Part shown: positions 19,296 to 28,167 of the stretch, in pieces
Numbering within the stretch: the stretch's first letter is position 1
How the letters are laid out: each line of letters opens with the position of its first letter
Assembly: GCF_003666015.1 (NCBI RefSeq)
Contig: NZ_QPLT01000001.1
Location: 372,001-436,000 of the forward strand
Direction: 5' to 3'
Length of the DNA: 64,000 bases
Source of the DNA: Halorubrum sp. Atlit-26R
GTDB taxonomy: Archaea; Halobacteriota; Halobacteria; Halobacteriales; Haloferacaceae
Notes under the pieces: model-generated
Databases searched by the model: none
What the model saw: only the letters and a program-made list of their open reading frames with translations
What the model was told of the DNA's origin: nothing
Made by a program: the position numbers and the translations under genes

Positions 19296-20026
19296 GAGGG
19301 CTCACCTCCCGCCGACCCCGTGCCCGCGTCGCCCGCGTCGAGCCAGTCGACCCCGCCGCTCGGGAGCGCGGGCGCGTCCGGGTCGCCGGCGAGGATCCGC
19401 TCCGCCAGCCGGCGATCCTCTGGGCGGTTGACGTTGACCGCGAGACGGGCGTCGCGGGTCGCGCGGACGGCCTCGTCGCCCGCGCCGTCGAGCGCGCCGA
19501 CGACGTTGACGCCGGCCGGGACGTGGTCGACGGCCGCGTCGCCACCCTCCGCCTCGTCGTACCGCGTCGCGGCGTCGGCGCTCGCGCCCAGTTCCCGCTT
19601 GCGCGCCGCGGGCACGCGGACCGACAGCGCCTCCGCGTCGGTCGCCCCGTGGGCGTCGAGGACGGCGTCGACCGCCGGGCCGTCCAGCAGCGGGAGGTCG
19701 ACCGCGAGGGTGAGGGTCGGCGCCGTCGGTCCCTCGGCCAGCGCCGATTGAAGGTCCGCGACGTACCCCTCTCCCGGCGTGTCGACGACGACGAGTTCGA
19801 GCGACCTCGGCTCCGGCTCGGTCCCGTCACCGTTCTGGCGCTCGACCAGCCGCTCTCGCGTTCGCGGGGTGTGCGGCGAGACGGCCGCGTACGCGGTCTC
19901 GACGCGGCTCGCGGCGAGGGCGTCGAGCGCGCGGTCGATCATCGGCCGTCCGGCGACCGTCACGAGCGGCTTCTCGCCGTCGTCGAGCCGCGTACCGCGG
20001 CCGCCGCACATCACGAGAGCGTCCAC
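19292..20026 (-). CDS. cobY: adenosylcobinamide-phosphate guanylyltransferase (CobY)
   Basis: This 244-aa archaeal-type NTP transferase transfers GMP to adenosylcobinamide phosphate. The nucleotide-binding start is ALVMCGGRGTRLDDGEKPL, followed by VAGRPMIDRAL and the metal-binding VDLPLLDGPAV. Archaea use CobY in place of the bacterial bifunctional CobU, so this gene fills that step. The start codon is GTG at 20026, which places the P-loop-like motif near the N-terminus; a longer upstream frame lies over cobS and is rejected. It overlaps cobS by 16 bases. Confidence 0.9.
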   Translation of the reverse strand: MDALVMCGGRGTRLDDGEKPLVTVAGRPMIDRALDALAASRVETAYAAVSPHTPRTRERLVERQNGDGTEPEPRSLELVVVDTPGEGYVADLQSALAEGPTAPTLTLAVDLPLLDGPAVDAVLDAHGATDAEALSVRVPAARKRELGASADAATRYDEAEGGDAAVDHVPAGVNVVGALDGAGDEAVRATRDARLAVNVNRPEDRRLAERILAGDPDAPALPSGGVDWLDAGDAGTGSAGGEPS

Positions 20027-20847
20027 GCGATCACCCCCGCGTGGAGCCCGACGACGCGGGCGAGCTCGTTCGTCGCGCCGAGGACGTCGCCGCTGACGCC
20101 GCCGAGCCGCGAGCGCGCCCACGCGAACACGAGCGCGGCGACGGCGAACGCAGCGGTGAGCACGACGGCGATCGGGGCGACGGAGCCGACGGAGCCGATC
20201 GGCGCGGCGATAGAGACGACGGCGCTGGGACGGACGGCCGGCCACCCGAGCAGCAGTACGGGCGCCGTCGCGAGCGCGACGCCGACGAGCGCTCGGGGGC
20301 CGGACGCCTCGGTCAGCGCGGACCCGAGCCCTTCGTGCGGTGCGTCGCCGACGCAGACGAGCGTCGCCGTCGCGGCCTTCGCGCCCACCTCGGCGGCGAC
20401 GACGATGACGACCGCGTCGACGAGCGAGAGGCGGGCGACGTCCGCGATCACCGTCGCGGCGGTCACGAGTCCGACGACGACCAAGGCGAGCGCGACCGTT
20501 CCGCCGACGCCGAGCGCGGAGTCCTTCATGACCTCGCGCCGCCGGTCGGCGTCGCCGTGGACGACCGCCGCGTCGCCCAGGTCGGCGACGCCGTCGAGGT
20601 GCGTGATCCCGGTGACGAGGGAGAGCCACGCGGCGAACGCGACCCCGACCGTGAGCGACGGGACTCGGACCGGGAGCAGCGTCGCGGCGGCGACGGGCAG
20701 CGCGATGAGGGCGCCGATCGCGTACCCGGCCGCCGGTATGGCCGCGGGCGTCCGGCGGAACGCCTCCCAGTCCTCGTCGGCGTGACCGACGGGGACCCGC
20801 GAGAGAAATCCGAGCGCGCCCCGGAGCGCGGCGACCGTCAGGACCAC
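20011..20847 (-). CDS. cobS: adenosylcobinamide-GDP ribazoletransferase (cobalamin synthase, CobS)
   Basis: This 278-aa membrane protein joins adenosylcobinamide-GDP with alpha-ribazole or its phosphate to complete the coenzyme. It has the family signature ITHLDGVADLGDAAVVHGDADRRREVMKD (seen around residues 82-110) and about six hydrophobic segments after it. The start is GTG 20847, overlapping the end of cbiB by ten bases. It is an operon member. The aspartates of the signature that bind metal are intact. Confidence 0.93.
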   Translation of the reverse strand: MVLTVAALRGALGFLSRVPVGHADEDWEAFRRTPAAIPAAGYAIGALIALPVAAATLLPVRVPSLTVGVAFAAWLSLVTGITHLDGVADLGDAAVVHGDADRRREVMKDSALGVGGTVALALVVVGLVTAATVIADVARLSLVDAVVIVVAAEVGAKAATATLVCVGDAPHEGLGSALTEASGPRALVGVALATAPVLLLGWPAVRPSAVVSIAAPIGSVGSVAPIAVVLTAAFAVAALVFAWARSRLGGVSGDVLGATNELARVVGLHAGVIAWTLS

Positions 20848-21857
20848 GCGACTACCCCCGCGAGCGCGAGGAGCCACCCGGCCGCGGCCGCGACCACGAC
20901 GCCGCCAGCGACGCCGACGAGTCGCACGGCGTCGCGGGCGGACGCGGGCGTCGGGGGCTCGGATCCCCCGTCGAGCGCGTACGCGCCCGGCTTCTCCAGG
21001 CGGACGCCGAGCGCGACCGCGGCGGTCGCCATCGGCCACCCCGAGTTCGGCGACGCCGGCTCGCGGGCCAGCGGTCGAGCGCGCCGCAGACTTCCGGGCG
21101 ACCGGGCCGCGACCGCGAGACAGCACGCCGCGGCCCGCGCCGGGAGGAACATGACGGCGTCGTCGAGCCGCGCGCTCGCCCGGCCGACCGGCTTCGACCG
21201 GTAGCCGAGCATCGAGTCGAGCGTGTTCACGGCCTTCGCCCAGGCCGCGGCGGCGGCCCCTGCGGCCAGCGCGCTCGCGGCGTCCGGCGGAACGCTGGTA
21301 ACCGCGGCGAGCGCGACGCCCCCGGTCGCTCCGATCGCGAACCAGAGCAGCGGCGCGACGAACCCGTCCGCGAGGTTCTCGGCCGCGCTCTCGACCGCCG
21401 CGCTCCGGAGGTCGGTCGGCGAGAGGTCCGTCGGGTCGCGCCCGACGAGCGCCCGGACGGACTCGCGGGCCGCGTCCGGATCCGCCTCGCTCTCGGCGAC
21501 CACGTCACGGGTCACGTCGAGCAGCATCCGGAGGCTCGCGGCCGAGAAGAGGATACCTGCGGCGACGGCGACGGCGAGGACCGGAACGCCCCCGACCTGC
21601 GGCCCGTAGGCGGCCGCGAGCGCGACGCCCCCGCCGGCGACCGCGGCGGCGGCGAGCGGGAGCGCAAGCGCGACCGCGGCGCCGACGAGCCCCGGACGGT
21701 CCCACTCGCGGTCGAAGGGTCCGACAAGACGCCCGAACAGCGCGACCGGGTGGACTCGCCGGGGCGGCTCCGCGAACGCGAGATCCAGCGCGACGGCGAT
21801 GAGGAGCGGAGCGAGCAGGGTGACGGCCGGGGTCGGGAGGGAGCCGACTCCCGTCAC
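20838..21857 (-). CDS. cbiB: adenosylcobinamide-phosphate synthase (CbiB)
   Basis: This 339-aa inner-membrane protein attaches aminopropanol phosphate to adenosylcobyric acid. The signature PPRRVHPVALFGRLVGPFD near the start and the later SAAENLADGFVAPLLWFAIGA and NTLDSMLGYRS segments are diagnostic. About five hydrophobic stretches are visible. Start GTG 21857 overlaps the cbiA stop by four bases (GTGA), so translation is probably coupled. A much longer frame upstream runs antisense-like across cbiA and is rejected. Confidence 0.93.
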   Translation of the reverse strand: MTGVGSLPTPAVTLLAPLLIAVALDLAFAEPPRRVHPVALFGRLVGPFDREWDRPGLVGAAVALALPLAAAAVAGGGVALAAAYGPQVGGVPVLAVAVAAGILFSAASLRMLLDVTRDVVAESEADPDAARESVRALVGRDPTDLSPTDLRSAAVESAAENLADGFVAPLLWFAIGATGGVALAAVTSVPPDAASALAAGAAAAAWAKAVNTLDSMLGYRSKPVGRASARLDDAVMFLPARAAACCLAVAARSPGSLRRARPLAREPASPNSGWPMATAAVALGVRLEKPGAYALDGGSEPPTPASARDAVRLVGVAGGVVVAAAAGWLLALAGVVAWS

Positions 21858-23182
21858 CGTTCCACCTCGTCGAGGAACGCGTCGAACGCGCCGCTCGCGG
21901 CGTGGACGTGGCAGTACGTGCCGAGGGTGCGGTGTTCGGTCAGCCCCTCTCGGTCGCCGTCGATCCCGGTCCCGCGCTCGACGTCGAAGGCGAACCGGGC
22001 GTCGGCGGCGGCGTCGGCCGCGGAGTAGTGGAACTCGTGGCCGCGGAGCCGCTCGCCGCCGCTCGCCGTGAGTGCGTCCCGCCGCGCGCGAAGCTCGACG
22101 TGGTCGAGCGCCTGGTACCGCTCGCGGCGCTCGACGGTCGCGGGGAGAACGCCGGCCATCTCGTGGGTGACCCCCTCGACCGTCGTCAGCGTCTCCGCGA
22201 GCGCCATCAGCCCGCCGCACTCGCCGAGGACGGGCGTGCCCTCGGCCGCGGCGTCCGCGATCGACCCGAGCGCCGGGCCCTCGGCGAGCGCCGCGGCGTG
22301 GAGCTCCGGGTAGCCGCCGGGGAGGTAGACGCCGTCGCAGGGCGGGAGGTCGTCGCCGGCCGCGGGCGCGAAGGGGACGACCGTCGCCCGCTCGGCGAGC
22401 CGCTCGCGGGTCGCCGGGTAGACGAACCGGAAGGCCTCGTCGTCGGCGACCGCGACCCGCGGGCGGTCGCCGCTCTCCGGGGAGTTCCCGGCGGACGGCT
22501 CGGTCGTCGCCTCCGCGGCCGGCGTCGGCTCCCGAGCGAGGTCGAGCAGGCGGTCGGTCCGGAGCGTCTCGGCGGTCGCGTCGAGCGCGGCGTCGTCGAG
22601 CGGCGCCTCCTCGCCCATCTGTAGTCCGAGGTGTCGGTCGGGAATCTCCAGGTCCTCGCGGGGCGGGACCCGGCCGCAGTAGGCGAGTTCGTCGGGGAGC
22701 GCCTCGCGGATCCCGTCCTCGTGCCGGCCGCCGTGCGCCCGCTGGGCGATCACGCCGGCCACGTCGACGTCGTGGGACGTCCGGTCGGCGTACGTCGCGA
22801 AGCCGAGCGCGGTCGCCGCAACGCTCTCCATCCCGGCGCTCGCGTCGACGACGAGGACGACCGGGAGGTCGAGCGCGGACGCGACTCCCGCCGTGCTGGC
22901 GGCACTGCCGTCGTACAGGCCCATCATCCCCTCGACGACGCAGACGTCGCCGTCGCCGCGGGCGTAGTTGCGCCGGAGCCCGTCTTCCCCCTGAAGCCAC
23001 GGGTCGAGCGTCCGCGACGGGCGCCCGGCGACCCGGGCGTGGTGGCTCGGGTCGATGAAGTCCGGACCCGCCTTCGCGGGCTGGACGGTTCGCTCCGCGT
23101 TCTCGAACGCGCGTAGCGTCGCGAGCGCCGCGACCGTCTTGCCGACGCCCGAGGCCGTGCCGGCGAGGACGAGTCCCCTCAC
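21854..23182 (-). CDS. cbiA: cobyrinate a,c-diamide synthase (CbiA)
   Basis: This 442-aa glutamine-dependent enzyme amidates the a and c carboxylates of cobyrinate. The N-terminal ATPase begins LVLAGTASGVGKTVAALATLRA and contains QPAKAGPDFIDPSHHARVAG. The C-terminal glutaminase has its nucleophile in VLGECGGLMALAE, with the later FHYS region and the final GTYCHVHA histidine. A family member of normal length. It overlaps cobT and cbiB by four bases each. Confidence 0.95.
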   Translation of the reverse strand: MRGLVLAGTASGVGKTVAALATLRAFENAERTVQPAKAGPDFIDPSHHARVAGRPSRTLDPWLQGEDGLRRNYARGDGDVCVVEGMMGLYDGSAASTAGVASALDLPVVLVVDASAGMESVAATALGFATYADRTSHDVDVAGVIAQRAHGGRHEDGIREALPDELAYCGRVPPREDLEIPDRHLGLQMGEEAPLDDAALDATAETLRTDRLLDLAREPTPAAEATTEPSAGNSPESGDRPRVAVADDEAFRFVYPATRERLAERATVVPFAPAAGDDLPPCDGVYLPGGYPELHAAALAEGPALGSIADAAAEGTPVLGECGGLMALAETLTTVEGVTHEMAGVLPATVERRERYQALDHVELRARRDALTASGGERLRGHEFHYSAADAAADARFAFDVERGTGIDGDREGLTEHRTLGTYCHVHAASGAFDAFLDEVER

Positions 23183-24285
23183 CGCGGGTCGCCTCCGTTC
23201 GCGGCGGAGGCTCCCTCCCCCTCGTTGATTCCCGCCCGCTCGGCGAGCAGTCGGTCGGTCACGGCGGCGATCCGCTCGCGGACGGCGGCGTCGGCGACCC
23301 CGGCGCGGTCCGCGAGCGCGAGCGTTCCGCCCATGCCGACGCCCTCCTTCGCTTCGCCGCGGGCGTACGCCGTCAGCGCCGGGTGGTCGCTCTCGGCGAA
23401 CCCGGGGTCGGCGGCGGCGAGCGTCAGGCCGAGGTCGTCGGCGAGGGAGGGGAGGTCGGCGGTCGGGTCGTCGGCGACCAGCGACGTGGTCGCCAGCGGG
23501 AGCGGGCGCTCGACGCCCGCGTGTCGGGCGAGCGCCGCCGCGGCCGCGAGCTGCGTGCCGCCGGCGAGGGTGACGTCGATCCCGGCCCCCGCGCAGCCGA
23601 CGATCAGGCCGGCGACGGCGGCGAGGACTGGGTCGCCCGCCAGCCGGACCGCCTCGATCGGGTCGCCGGCCGCGTCTCCCGGGTCGATTCCGCTCGCGTC
23701 TAACCCCTCGGCGACGACGCGCCGCTTGCGCTCGATCGGGTTCGCCGGCAGCGACGAGGAGACCGCGGCGCGCTCGCCGAGCGCGGTCAACGCGCCGAGC
23801 GCGGTCGTCGTCCCGCCGGGGATCGTCTCGGCGACGAGCAGTTCGGCCGGCTCGTCGCCGCCGCGTTCGGGACCGGACCCGTCACCGGACGCGGCGAGTT
23901 CCGGCGCCAGCGAGCGGGCGCGCTCGAAGACCACCGCGGCCTCCGGGACCGGTTCCGGGTCGCGGACGTCGCCGCCCGGGGCGGCGCCCACGTCGCGGAC
24001 CGTCGCCGCGGTCGGCGCGTCGAGTCCGGCGTCGAGGAACTCGACGGGGAGCGACTCGGGGCCGAGCAGTTCGCGGACCGCCCGGGTGACGACCGCGGGC
24101 GTCGGACAGCCGCCCGGGCTCACCGGCACGGGCGAACCCGGCGCGGGGCGCCCCGCCTCGACGATCTCGAGGTCGGCGCTCGGCGTGTGGACGCGAAGCT
24201 CCGGGTCGGCGCCAGCGGCGCTTATCCCGTCGATGGCGGCCGTCTCGGTCATTCCGGCGACGACGACGAGCCTCACGTCGCCCAT
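23179..24285 (-). CDS. cobT: archaeal CobT-type nicotinate-nucleotide phosphoribosyltransferase
   Basis: This 368-aa protein belongs to the archaeal TIGR00303 branch of CobT-like enzymes, which activate the lower-ligand base. Conserved segments include LVAETIPGGTTTALGALTALG, AGAGIDVTLAGGTQLAAAAAL and EGVGMGGTLALA. It is the first gene of the cobalamin operon, and its stop overlaps cbiA by four bases. The exact base used in haloarchaea is not shown by the sequence. A possible operator lies upstream at 24345-24364. Confidence 0.88.
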   Translation of the reverse strand: MGDVRLVVVAGMTETAAIDGISAAGADPELRVHTPSADLEIVEAGRPAPGSPVPVSPGGCPTPAVVTRAVRELLGPESLPVEFLDAGLDAPTAATVRDVGAAPGGDVRDPEPVPEAAVVFERARSLAPELAASGDGSGPERGGDEPAELLVAETIPGGTTTALGALTALGERAAVSSSLPANPIERKRRVVAEGLDASGIDPGDAAGDPIEAVRLAGDPVLAAVAGLIVGCAGAGIDVTLAGGTQLAAAAALARHAGVERPLPLATTSLVADDPTADLPSLADDLGLTLAAADPGFAESDHPALTAYARGEAKEGVGMGGTLALADRAGVADAAVRERIAAVTDRLLAERAGINEGEGASAANGGDPR

Positions 24286-24344
24286 CCGGAGCTCCCTCTG
24301 TCGGGCCCGCGGCGTCCCGGCGCGGCGTCGATGTGTACCACTGG

Positions 24345-24373
24345 CGGTTCATCGATACAAGTGAACTTTAATC
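24345..24373 (-). promoter_or_regulatory. candidate promoter and inverted-repeat operator of the cobalamin operon
   Basis: Read on the minus strand, ATTAAAG (24367-24373) is a fair TATA box. Directly after it comes an inverted repeat, GTTCA-N10-TGAAC (about 24345-24364), placed where a repressor would block initiation. The leader to cobT would be roughly 60 nt. No B12-box or other cobalamin riboswitch core is visible in it. The operator role is inference. Confidence 0.4.
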
Positions 24374-24600
24374 GATCGACGCGCGGCGGTCCGGAGTCGG
24401 CGGGCCGGTCCATTGTCATCATCTCCCACGCGATCCGCGGAGCGAAGCGGTTAAGGGCGGACCGCGGGTATTTACGCCAACTCGCTGGTGCGGACACAGC
24501 GGGCACTCGCCGCCGGGAACGTCGGTTCGGCCGACGCGCGCCCGGGACGAGACGACATGTGGCCCCTCGCGGCTGAATCGCAACCGTCCGCGGACACACA

Positions 24601-25191
24601 ATGGCACGAAGCTTCTACTCGCACATCAAGGAGGCGTGGCGGTCCCCCAAGGAGGGGAAACTGGCTGAGCTGCAGTGGCAGCGCAAACAGGAGTGGCGCG
24701 ACCAGGGCGCCATCGAGCGCATCGAGCGCCCCACCCGGCTGGACAAGGCCCGCGAACTGGGCTACAAGGCCAAGCAGGGCGTGGTCGTCGCCCGCGTGAG
24801 CGTCCGGAAGGGCGGCTCGCGCAAGCAGCGCTTCAAGGCGGGCCGCCGCTCGAAGCGCCAGGGCGTCAACCGCGTCTCGCGGCGCAAGTCGATCCAGCGC
24901 ATCGCCGAGGAGCGCGCCTCGCGGAAGTACCGCAACCTCCGCGTGCTCAACTCCTACTGGGTCGGTGAGGACGGCTCCCAGAAGTGGCACGAGGTCATCC
25001 TCGTGGACCCCGCCCACCCCGCGATCGAGAACGACGACGAGCTGAACTGGATCTGCTCGGACGACCACAAGGGCCGCGCGTACCGCGGCCTCACCTCCGC
25101 CGGCACCAAGGGCCGCGGCCAGCGCAAGCGCGGCAAGGGCACCGAGAAGACGCGCCCGAGCGTCACCTCGAACGACCGACAGGGCAAGTAG
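24601..25191 (+). CDS. rpl15e: 50S ribosomal protein L15e
   Basis: This 196-aa basic protein of the large ribosomal subunit is found in archaea and eukaryotes only. It starts [16 protein letters not shown] and contains the rRNA-contacting basic stretch [20 protein letters not shown], ending in a Lys/Arg/Gly-rich tail. Its basic charge stands out against the acidic neighbours. The nearest AT-rich box (TATTTACG near 24468) is about 130 nt before the ATG, so the mRNA may carry an unusually long leader. The gene is divergent from the cobalamin operon. Confidence 0.97.
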   Translation: MARSFYSHIKEAWRSPKEGKLAELQWQRKQEWRDQGAIERIERPTRLDKARELGYKAKQGVVVARVSVRKGGSRKQRFKAGRRSKRQGVNRVSRRKSIQRIAEERASRKYRNLRVLNSYWVGEDGSQKWHEVILVDPAHPAIENDDELNWICSDDHKGRAYRGLTSAGTKGRGQRKRGKGTEKTRPSVTSNDRQGK

Positions 25192-25316
25192 CGCCCTCGA
25201 CCGCTCCGACGTTTTACTCGCGGTCCGCTTCCCGGTGAGCGGTCGCTCTGTCTCTCCTCGACGCAAGAGCAAAGAGACCGCGTCACATACTACCAATAGT
25301 ACGTGGCGATCGCCAA

Positions 25317-26687
25317 GTGACCGCGAGCAGCCCCATCCCCCTCGACGCGTTTGCGACCGAACTCCAGTCGCTCGACAGCGACGCCTTCGCGGCGCTCGTC
25401 GGCGAGACGTACGCGGCCACCGCCGACGGCGTCGAGGTCGACGCGCCGCGCGTCAGGGTGTCGGAGGGGGACCGCCGGACCGAACTGCTCGCCGTCGCGG
25501 CCGGAGAGCGAGACGTGCCCGACGACGCCGTCGACGCCGTCGTCGTCGCGATCGACTCGCTCGACGACCTCGGTTCCGAACTCGACGCCGAGGTCGTCGC
25601 CCCGGCGGACCTCCGAGAACGCCTCCTCTACGCCGTCCCGCCCGCGGAGGCGAACGCGATCGCCGACCGACTCCTCGGCGTCCCGGTCCGGTCCGAAGCG
25701 TACGACGGCGCGGTCGCGTCCGACACCGACGCGGCGGACGGCGACGGAGTGACCGATGCCGACGGCGACGGGTCGGACGGCGACGGAACGGCGGCCGACG
25801 ACGACGGCGCGGCGACGGGCGCCGTCGCGTCGGGCGTGTCGGGAGGCGATACCGCTCCTCCGCCCATCGACCGGACCGCAGGCGACTCGGCCGGCGATTC
25901 GCGGACTCTCGACCGACCGAGCGACGCCCCCGCCCCGTCCGCTCCGAGCGGCGAGGCGACGGAAACCGAGTCCGCCACCGGAGACGCGCGGAGCGATCGG
26001 CGCTCCCCGCGGACCGTCCTCGCGGCCGTCGCCGTCGTCGCGCTCCTCGTCGCGGCGGCGGGAGCCGGGTTCGCCGCCGGCACCGCGGGGGTCGGGGGCT
26101 TGCCGGGGATCGCTGGCGTCGGGGACGGCGGACCGACCGACCCGGCGGCGACGGATTCGGACGGGACCGGGCCGACGAACGGCAGCGACGACGGGAGCGA
26201 GGCGTCGGCCGCGGACGACGACGCCGGGAACACCGTCTCGGTCGCGGACGGCGATCCGACCGGCGAGGCCGAGCGGAACACCGCCCTCGCGCCCACCTGC
26301 GAGCGGTCCGCGCTTCAGGTCGTCCAGATCCAGATGAACGCGCTCCGCTACAACGACAACGCGACGAACGACGGCATCCGGACCCTGCGGGCGTTCGCGT
26401 CGCCGGACAACAGGGACCTGGTCGGCTCCATCGGGCAGTACGTCGAACTGTTCGAGACGCCGCGGTACGCGCCGATGCTCACGTACGACACCGCCCAGTA
26501 CTCGGTGCCGGAGGTAGCCGACGACGCCGCTTACGTCGAGGTCGTCACACGGGAGAACGGCAGCGTCACCGGGCGGTACGAGTTCCGGCTCGTCCGCGTC
26601 GGCGGCGGGAGCGGGGAGACGGACACCTCTCTCGGCGACGTGGACGACTGCTGGATGACCGACGCCGTGGCGGCGTCGACGGAGTGA
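25317..26687 (+). CDS. single-pass membrane protein of unknown function
   Basis: This 456-aa acidic protein starts at GTG 25317. Residues 1-120 form a globular domain (ATELQSLDSDAFAALVGETY through ADRLLGVPVRSEAYDG) that vaguely recalls restriction-endonuclease-like folds, but no catalytic set is clear. A disordered Asp/Ala/Gly/Ser linker follows to about residue 225. One membrane helix (TVLAAVAVVALLVAAAGAGF) comes next, then another disordered stretch. The C-terminal domain of about 130 residues (TCERSALQVVQIQMNALRYN onward) looks like an NTF2-like or lipoprotein-type module and should face outside. I do not recognise the family. Confidence 0.7.
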   Translation: MTASSPIPLDAFATELQSLDSDAFAALVGETYAATADGVEVDAPRVRVSEGDRRTELLAVAAGERDVPDDAVDAVVVAIDSLDDLGSELDAEVVAPADLRERLLYAVPPAEANAIADRLLGVPVRSEAYDGAVASDTDAADGDGVTDADGDGSDGDGTAADDDGAATGAVASGVSGGDTAPPPIDRTAGDSAGDSRTLDRPSDAPAPSAPSGEATETESATGDARSDRRSPRTVLAAVAVVALLVAAAGAGFAAGTAGVGGLPGIAGVGDGGPTDPAATDSDGTGPTNGSDDGSEASAADDDAGNTVSVADGDPTGEAERNTALAPTCERSALQVVQIQMNALRYNDNATNDGIRTLRAFASPDNRDLVGSIGQYVELFETPRYAPMLTYDTAQYSVPEVADDAAYVEVVTRENGSVTGRYEFRLVRVGGGSGETDTSLGDVDDCWMTDAVAASTE

Positions 26688-26754
26688 GGCGGGGCGGGGC
26701 GCGGGGCGGCGCCTCGGGAACACGATTATATCCGCGCCGGCACTGGGCTCGGGC

Positions 26755-27567
26755 ATGAGCCTCTCGCTCGACGCGACCCAACTCGACCGCTACTCCCGGC
26801 ACGTCATCCTCGACGACGTCGGCCCGGAGGGGCAAAAGCGGCTGCTCGACGCCCGCGTCCTCGTCGTCGGCGCGGGCGGGCTCGGCGCGCCGGCGATCCA
26901 GTACCTCGCGGCCGCGGGCGTCGGGACGATCGGGATCGTCGACGACGACGTCGTCGAGCGTTCGAACCTCCAGCGACAGGTGATCCACGGCGACGGCGAC
27001 GTGGGCCGCAAGAAGGTCGACTCGGCGGCCGACTTCGTGGCCGACCTCAACCCTGACGTCGACGTCGAGCGCCACGAGCTGCGGCTCGACGCGGGCAACG
27101 CCCGCGAGCTGATCGCGGACCACGACGTCGTCGTCGACTGCTCGGACAACTTCGCCACCCGCTACGTGGTGAACGACGCCGCTCGGATCGAGGGGGTACC
27201 GGTGTCGCACGGCGCCATCTACAAGTTCGAGGGGCAGGTGACGACGCTCTCGCCGGACGGGCCCTGCTACCGCTGCCTGTTCCCCGAGCCGCCGGAGCCG
27301 GGGACGGTGCCCGACTGCGCCAGCACGGGCGTCCTCGGCGTCCTCCCCGGGACGGTGGGATGCCTCCAGGCGACGGAGACCGTGAAGCTGATCATGGACG
27401 TGGGCGAGCCGCTCGTCGGCCGGATGCTGTTCTACGACGCGATGGACCTCTCGTTCGAGACGGTGCCGTACGCGCGTAACCCCGACTGCCCGGTGTGCGG
27501 CGACGACGGCATCGACACCATCGAGGGGATCGACTACGCGGCCGGCTGCCGGATCGACGCGGCTTGA
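26755..27567 (+). CDS. ubaA: E1-like SAMP-activating enzyme UbaA (MoeB/ThiF family)
   Basis: This 270-aa adenylating enzyme activates the C-terminal glycine of small archaeal modifier proteins (SAMPs) for protein tagging, tRNA thiolation and molybdopterin synthesis. The nucleotide-binding motif is VVGAGGLGAPAIQYLAAAGVG, with downstream arginines in ERSNLQRQVIHGDGDVGRKK. Zinc-binding CxxC pairs are CYRCLF and CPVCGD, and the likely active-site cysteine lies in VPDCASTGVLG. Length and order match the family. A TATA-like GATTATATC box precedes the ATG by about 30 nt. Confidence 0.93.
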   Translation: MSLSLDATQLDRYSRHVILDDVGPEGQKRLLDARVLVVGAGGLGAPAIQYLAAAGVGTIGIVDDDVVERSNLQRQVIHGDGDVGRKKVDSAADFVADLNPDVDVERHELRLDAGNARELIADHDVVVDCSDNFATRYVVNDAARIEGVPVSHGAIYKFEGQVTTLSPDGPCYRCLFPEPPEPGTVPDCASTGVLGVLPGTVGCLQATETVKLIMDVGEPLVGRMLFYDAMDLSFETVPYARNPDCPVCGDDGIDTIEGIDYAAGCRIDAA

Positions 27568-27585
27568 TTCGGCAGCGGGACCGCC

Positions 27586-27984
27586 CTACAGCGACCGGTC
27601 GGCCATCGCGGTCCCCGCCGTGACGCCCGCCTCCTCGTCGACGAACCCCGACCGGACGCACCAGCGGCAGTACTGATATCCCGCCCGGTTCTCCGCGCCG
27701 CAGTGCCGGCAGACGACCGTCTCGCCGTCGGCGCTGAGTGGCGGGGGATCGTCCTCGTCGTCGGGCTGCCCGGTTTCGCCCGCCGGGTCGGCGTCCGAGT
27801 CGCCGTCGAGCACGAGCGTCGGCCCGACCTCGGCGCCCTCGCCGTCCGACGACCGGGTCGCGGCCGAACCGAGCAGCTCCGCGGGGTCGCGGCTCCGCCG
27901 GACGAGGAACCACGTCACCGCGAGGTTGAGCGCCGCCACGCCGACGAACACCGCGGCGAGCGGAAGGAGCTGGTCTCCCGTCAT
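27586..27984 (-). CDS. small membrane-anchored zinc-ribbon protein
   Basis: This 132-aa protein starts at ATG 27984 with one membrane helix (LLPLAAVFVGVAALNLAVTWFL). An acidic linker follows, then a C-terminal zinc ribbon (VVCRHCGAENRAGYQYCRWCV) with four cysteines in CxxC-N11-CxxC order. The ribbon should lie in the cytosol if the helix is N-out. Function unknown. The upstream in-frame extension crosses the 18-bp tandem repeat and is rejected. It converges with ubaA. Confidence 0.75.
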   Translation of the reverse strand: MTGDQLLPLAAVFVGVAALNLAVTWFLVRRSRDPAELLGSAATRSSDGEGAEVGPTLVLDGDSDADPAGETGQPDDEDDPPPLSADGETVVCRHCGAENRAGYQYCRWCVRSGFVDEEAGVTAGTAMADRSL

Positions 27985-28030
27985 GTGTGTACTGTTACCA
28001 TCCCAGCGCTTTGTGTCTGACGGTGGGACA

Positions 28031-28102
28031 GGTCGATCGGCGCGGAGGGGTCGATCGGTGCGGAGGGGTCGATCGGCGCGGTGGGGTCGATCGGCGCGGT
28101 GC
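28031..28102 (+). repeat. 18-bp tandem repeat, four units
   Basis: Units start at 28031, 28049, 28067 and 28085, each close to GGTCGATCGGCGCGGAGG. They lie between the divergent zinc-ribbon and RidA genes, in the region where promoters are expected. Each unit contains the palindrome CGATCG, so it might bind a protein, but slippage is the simpler reading. Confidence 0.85.
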
Positions 28103-28167
28103 GGTCGCTCGACCGAGTCGGGCGGCTCCAGAGTACTCTTGAGGCCGCCGGTCGAAGGCGCACCCGC

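Noticed and set aside
20838..23000. A 720-residue frame joining cbiB and upstream sequence
   Set aside because: The upstream half is the shadow of cbiA; cbiB clearly starts at GTG 21857 with its own signature.
24286..24600. Cobalamin riboswitch before the cobalamin operon
   Set aside because: No B12-box or conserved core is visible on the operon strand; CCACTGG appears only on the opposite strand.
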